This document shows positions 62,197 through 64,000 of a DNA stretch of 64,000 nt, piece after piece; within the stretch, counting starts at the first letter, position 1; each line of letters starts with the position of its first letter. The notes under the pieces are model-generated. The model was not told where the DNA came from, did no database searches, and saw only the letters and a list, made by a program, of their open reading frames with translations. A program made the position numbers and the translations under genes. This stretch comes from Ignavibacteriales bacterium (GTDB lineage: Bacteria > Bacteroidota > Ignavibacteria > Ignavibacteriales > Ignavibacteriaceae). The stretch is from NCBI GenBank assembly GCA_016707115.1, contig JADJIH010000006.1:408051-472050 (forward strand). Direction: 5' to 3'.

Positions 62197-63415
62197 CTAT
62201 TTAGCATCATTAGTGATAATATTTTTAAAATAAACATTAATAGTTAGAATAGTTAATGAAATCCAGAATAGTTGTGAATTAAATGAAGTATTTATTAAAA
62301 TGATTAGAAACATCAAGAATCCAAAGCTTAGAATTTCTTGTATCGCATTAGCTTTTATAATTATTATAAGAATTATTGAATTAATGATACCATTATCAAT
62401 AATAAATGAAGGTAATAATCCACCGCCAAATGTGCCAGCTTCCTCCTTGTATCACTGAAGGGAAGTAATTAGCCGAAAAATCCATACCCATTCCAAAAGT
62501 CTATAAAAAAATTCTAGTGATTGTAGTGCCATAATTGTAGGAACGACTCTCACTGCAGCACTATGATCCACCTCTACCAGTAGATCAAAGTCAGGATTAA
62601 ATAAATTTAATGCCTGCAAAACTGCATTTAGTCTGACTAATGGAATAAATTCGTATTTCAACCCAATGTAATAAATAAATACTATCAAAAGAAGAATGGA
62701 GATTAAATGCAATGGTTTTTTAATAAATGTAAATAAAAATAATCCAGACAGCAGTATTCCAAATGAACTGCCGATGGTCAGCATTTGATATGCAAAAACA
62801 AACCAAAGTGCACCATCCTTTCGGAAATTCAAATAACTATATTTAGCATTATTTTGCAAACTTTTGTAATAATATGAGTAAAATAGCACATTACAATTAT
62901 TATGGCTGTATAAGAAGGTTCCAGTGGCTAATGAATTGAATTTGTTACCCATTGCAAATATTTTATTAAAGAAATTATTAATTCCTACTATGTACATTAT
63001 CTGCTGAATGACTAAAACCACGAAATAAGAATAAATTAAAGAAAAAAATATTTTAAAAATTTTGATACTCATCGATAGCTAATTTACTTGAACTAGTTAA
63101 ATGAAGATTCGTTAAGAAGAATAAGATAAATAACAAACCGTATAAATATGAAGAACTTCTAAATGAACTAATATTTAAAAGGCTTGTTAATAATAAAGTT
63201 AAGGGGAGTATATAAGAAGCCAATCTTTTTTTTCTTGGCTTTAGAAAAACTTCTTAAAGTTTATTTGAATTGAAAGAATCATCACTACAATTAACAAATT
63301 ATTAATCCCACCAGTGCCAATAAACGGACTAAACGCAGTAGCCAAAATAACAAGATTAATTAATAATTGTTTTTTTTTAATGGGAAGTAGAATATTTAAA
63401 ATTCTTGTATAGCAT
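62197..63415 (-). pseudogene. Wzy-like O-antigen/polysaccharide polymerase, frameshifted
   Basis: A hydrophobic protein broken into at least three frames: ILNILLPIKKKQLLINLVIL with ATAFSPFIGTGGINN near 63415-63260, ASYILPLTLLLTSLLN with NISSFRSSSYLYGLLFILFF near 63230-63090, the frame 62452-63072 (IKIFKIFFSLIYSYFVVLVI, FVFAYQMLTIGSSFGILLSG) and a C-terminal segment LLPSFIIDNGIINSIILII ending at 62197. The total of about 406 residues and many helices, and its place in the cluster, fit a Wzy polymerase. The precise start is uncertain. Confidence 0.62.
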
Positions 63416-63433
63416 TATTTAAATAATCAATGC

Positions 63434-64000
63434 TTATGGCGATCCAATAGACAAAAGGATTTTAGCACATTTATCGATACTGTCAATATTTTTAAATTGT
63501 CTTATTCCTAGAGCCATTGATTTAAGGTTGTCGAAATACAAGAATAAAAATTTTCGAAATTCCCAATAAAGCACGGACTTAAAAAAGTTGATTTTCGTAA
63601 AAAATTATTACCTATAGTTTTCGAATAAGGGAGATAGCATATCTCGTGTACTTGGAAAAGACATATAGATATTCATACATTTTTATATAGTTTATTGTTC
63701 TTCTTCCTTCCGATTTGGATAAAACTTCATATACATTCTGAGCATAGATTGTTGGCCCCGTCCAAATTTGTGGAATGTTTGGGTCCCAAAATATTTTTAT
63801 ATTTTTGGGTAAAAATGACACATCTTCAATTTTTGCTATGTGCGCGCCCTTTGCGCCCAATCCAGCTGCACTATTTTTTGAAACGCCGGTTATTGTAACT
63901 GGATAGTTAATAAAATGATGAGTCTCAGTGCAAAATCCTAAAGCTGTAGATATTGCCATATCGGGGCACGAACCTGGAACAAATGTACCGAATTTTCTTT
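63434..64000 (-). CDS. GT2-family glycosyltransferase, C-terminal part (runs off right edge)
   Basis: Open at the right edge; RKFGTFVPGSCPDMAISTAL is in frame with 63612-63959, where TETHHFINYPVTITGVSKNS and KIFWDPNIPQIWTGPTIYAQ resemble the C-terminal half of GT2 (GT-A fold) enzymes. After a frameshift near 63605 the protein continues (DNLKSMALGIRQFKNIDSID) to a stop at 63434. The catalytic N-terminal half is outside the window, so donor and acceptor are unknown. Confidence 0.65.

Overview
The window looks like a chromosomal segment of an AT-rich, Gram-negative member of the Bacteroidota/Ignavibacteriota group, most likely an Ignavibacteria-type organism. The basis is a secreted esterase with a type IX secretion C-terminal sorting domain carrying the YPNPFNPST signature, many small lipoproteins, Kdo/LPS export genes, a GWxTD-domain lipoprotein, TonB-free porins and an OmpA/TSP3/SPOR envelope protein. 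No rRNA, tRNA, CRISPR array or transposase was seen.

Layout. 1-9.9 kb (minus strand): the N-terminal part of a multi-PAS signalling protein cut by the window edge, a CNNM/CorC-like membrane protein, a CE2-like esterase exported by T9SS, two lipoproteins, and an SSS sodium symporter preceded by twin 70-residue membrane proteins. 10.1-15.8 kb (plus strand): a complete phosphate operon pstS-porin-pstC-pstA-pstB-phoU with a Pho-box-like direct repeat upstream. 15.9-20.8 kb (minus): TetR regulator, a second SSS symporter translationally coupled to a 45-residue membrane peptide, and a large PIG-L deacetylase. 21.1-26.2 kb (plus): a Phd/RelE toxin-antitoxin pair, then kdsA-kdsD-lptC-lptA-lptB, without kdsC. 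26.2-31 kb (minus): a cell-wall sugar salvage module, with a MurU-like nucleotidyltransferase and an AmgK-like kinase fused to a RapZ C-terminal domain. 31-43.4 kb: mostly envelope and housekeeping genes (CBM20-esterase, M15 and M28 peptidases, FKBP, a fructosamine-kinase/LMW-phosphatase pair, YjbQ, PD40 propeller, metallo-hydrolase, Fur, FeoAB).

The most unusual part is 43.4-53.3 kb. A two-gene plus-strand unit (177 and 908 residues) encodes a protein with the full architecture of an SNF2 helicase but with ATPase motifs I, II, III and VI all degraded, followed by a domain resembling an Mrr-type nuclease. It lies among dispersed, pyrimidine-rich 39-bp tandem repeats (3 to 6 exact-period copies per site), which run into the 3' ends of neighbouring genes. 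A second, 70-bp mosaic repeat flanks a TPR-histidine kinase that is split by a frameshift in an A-run.

53.2-64 kb (minus): OmpA/SPOR protein, a WecA/MraY-like initiating sugar-phosphate transferase, and a surface-polysaccharide cluster (Wzi-like barrel, three GT4-type glycosyltransferases, a Wzy-like polymerase, a GT2 enzyme). The genes to the right of 57.3 kb are broken by many small indels, mostly in homopolymers, which suggests either consensus errors or a decaying cluster; one junction joins a glycosyltransferase to the barrel gene.
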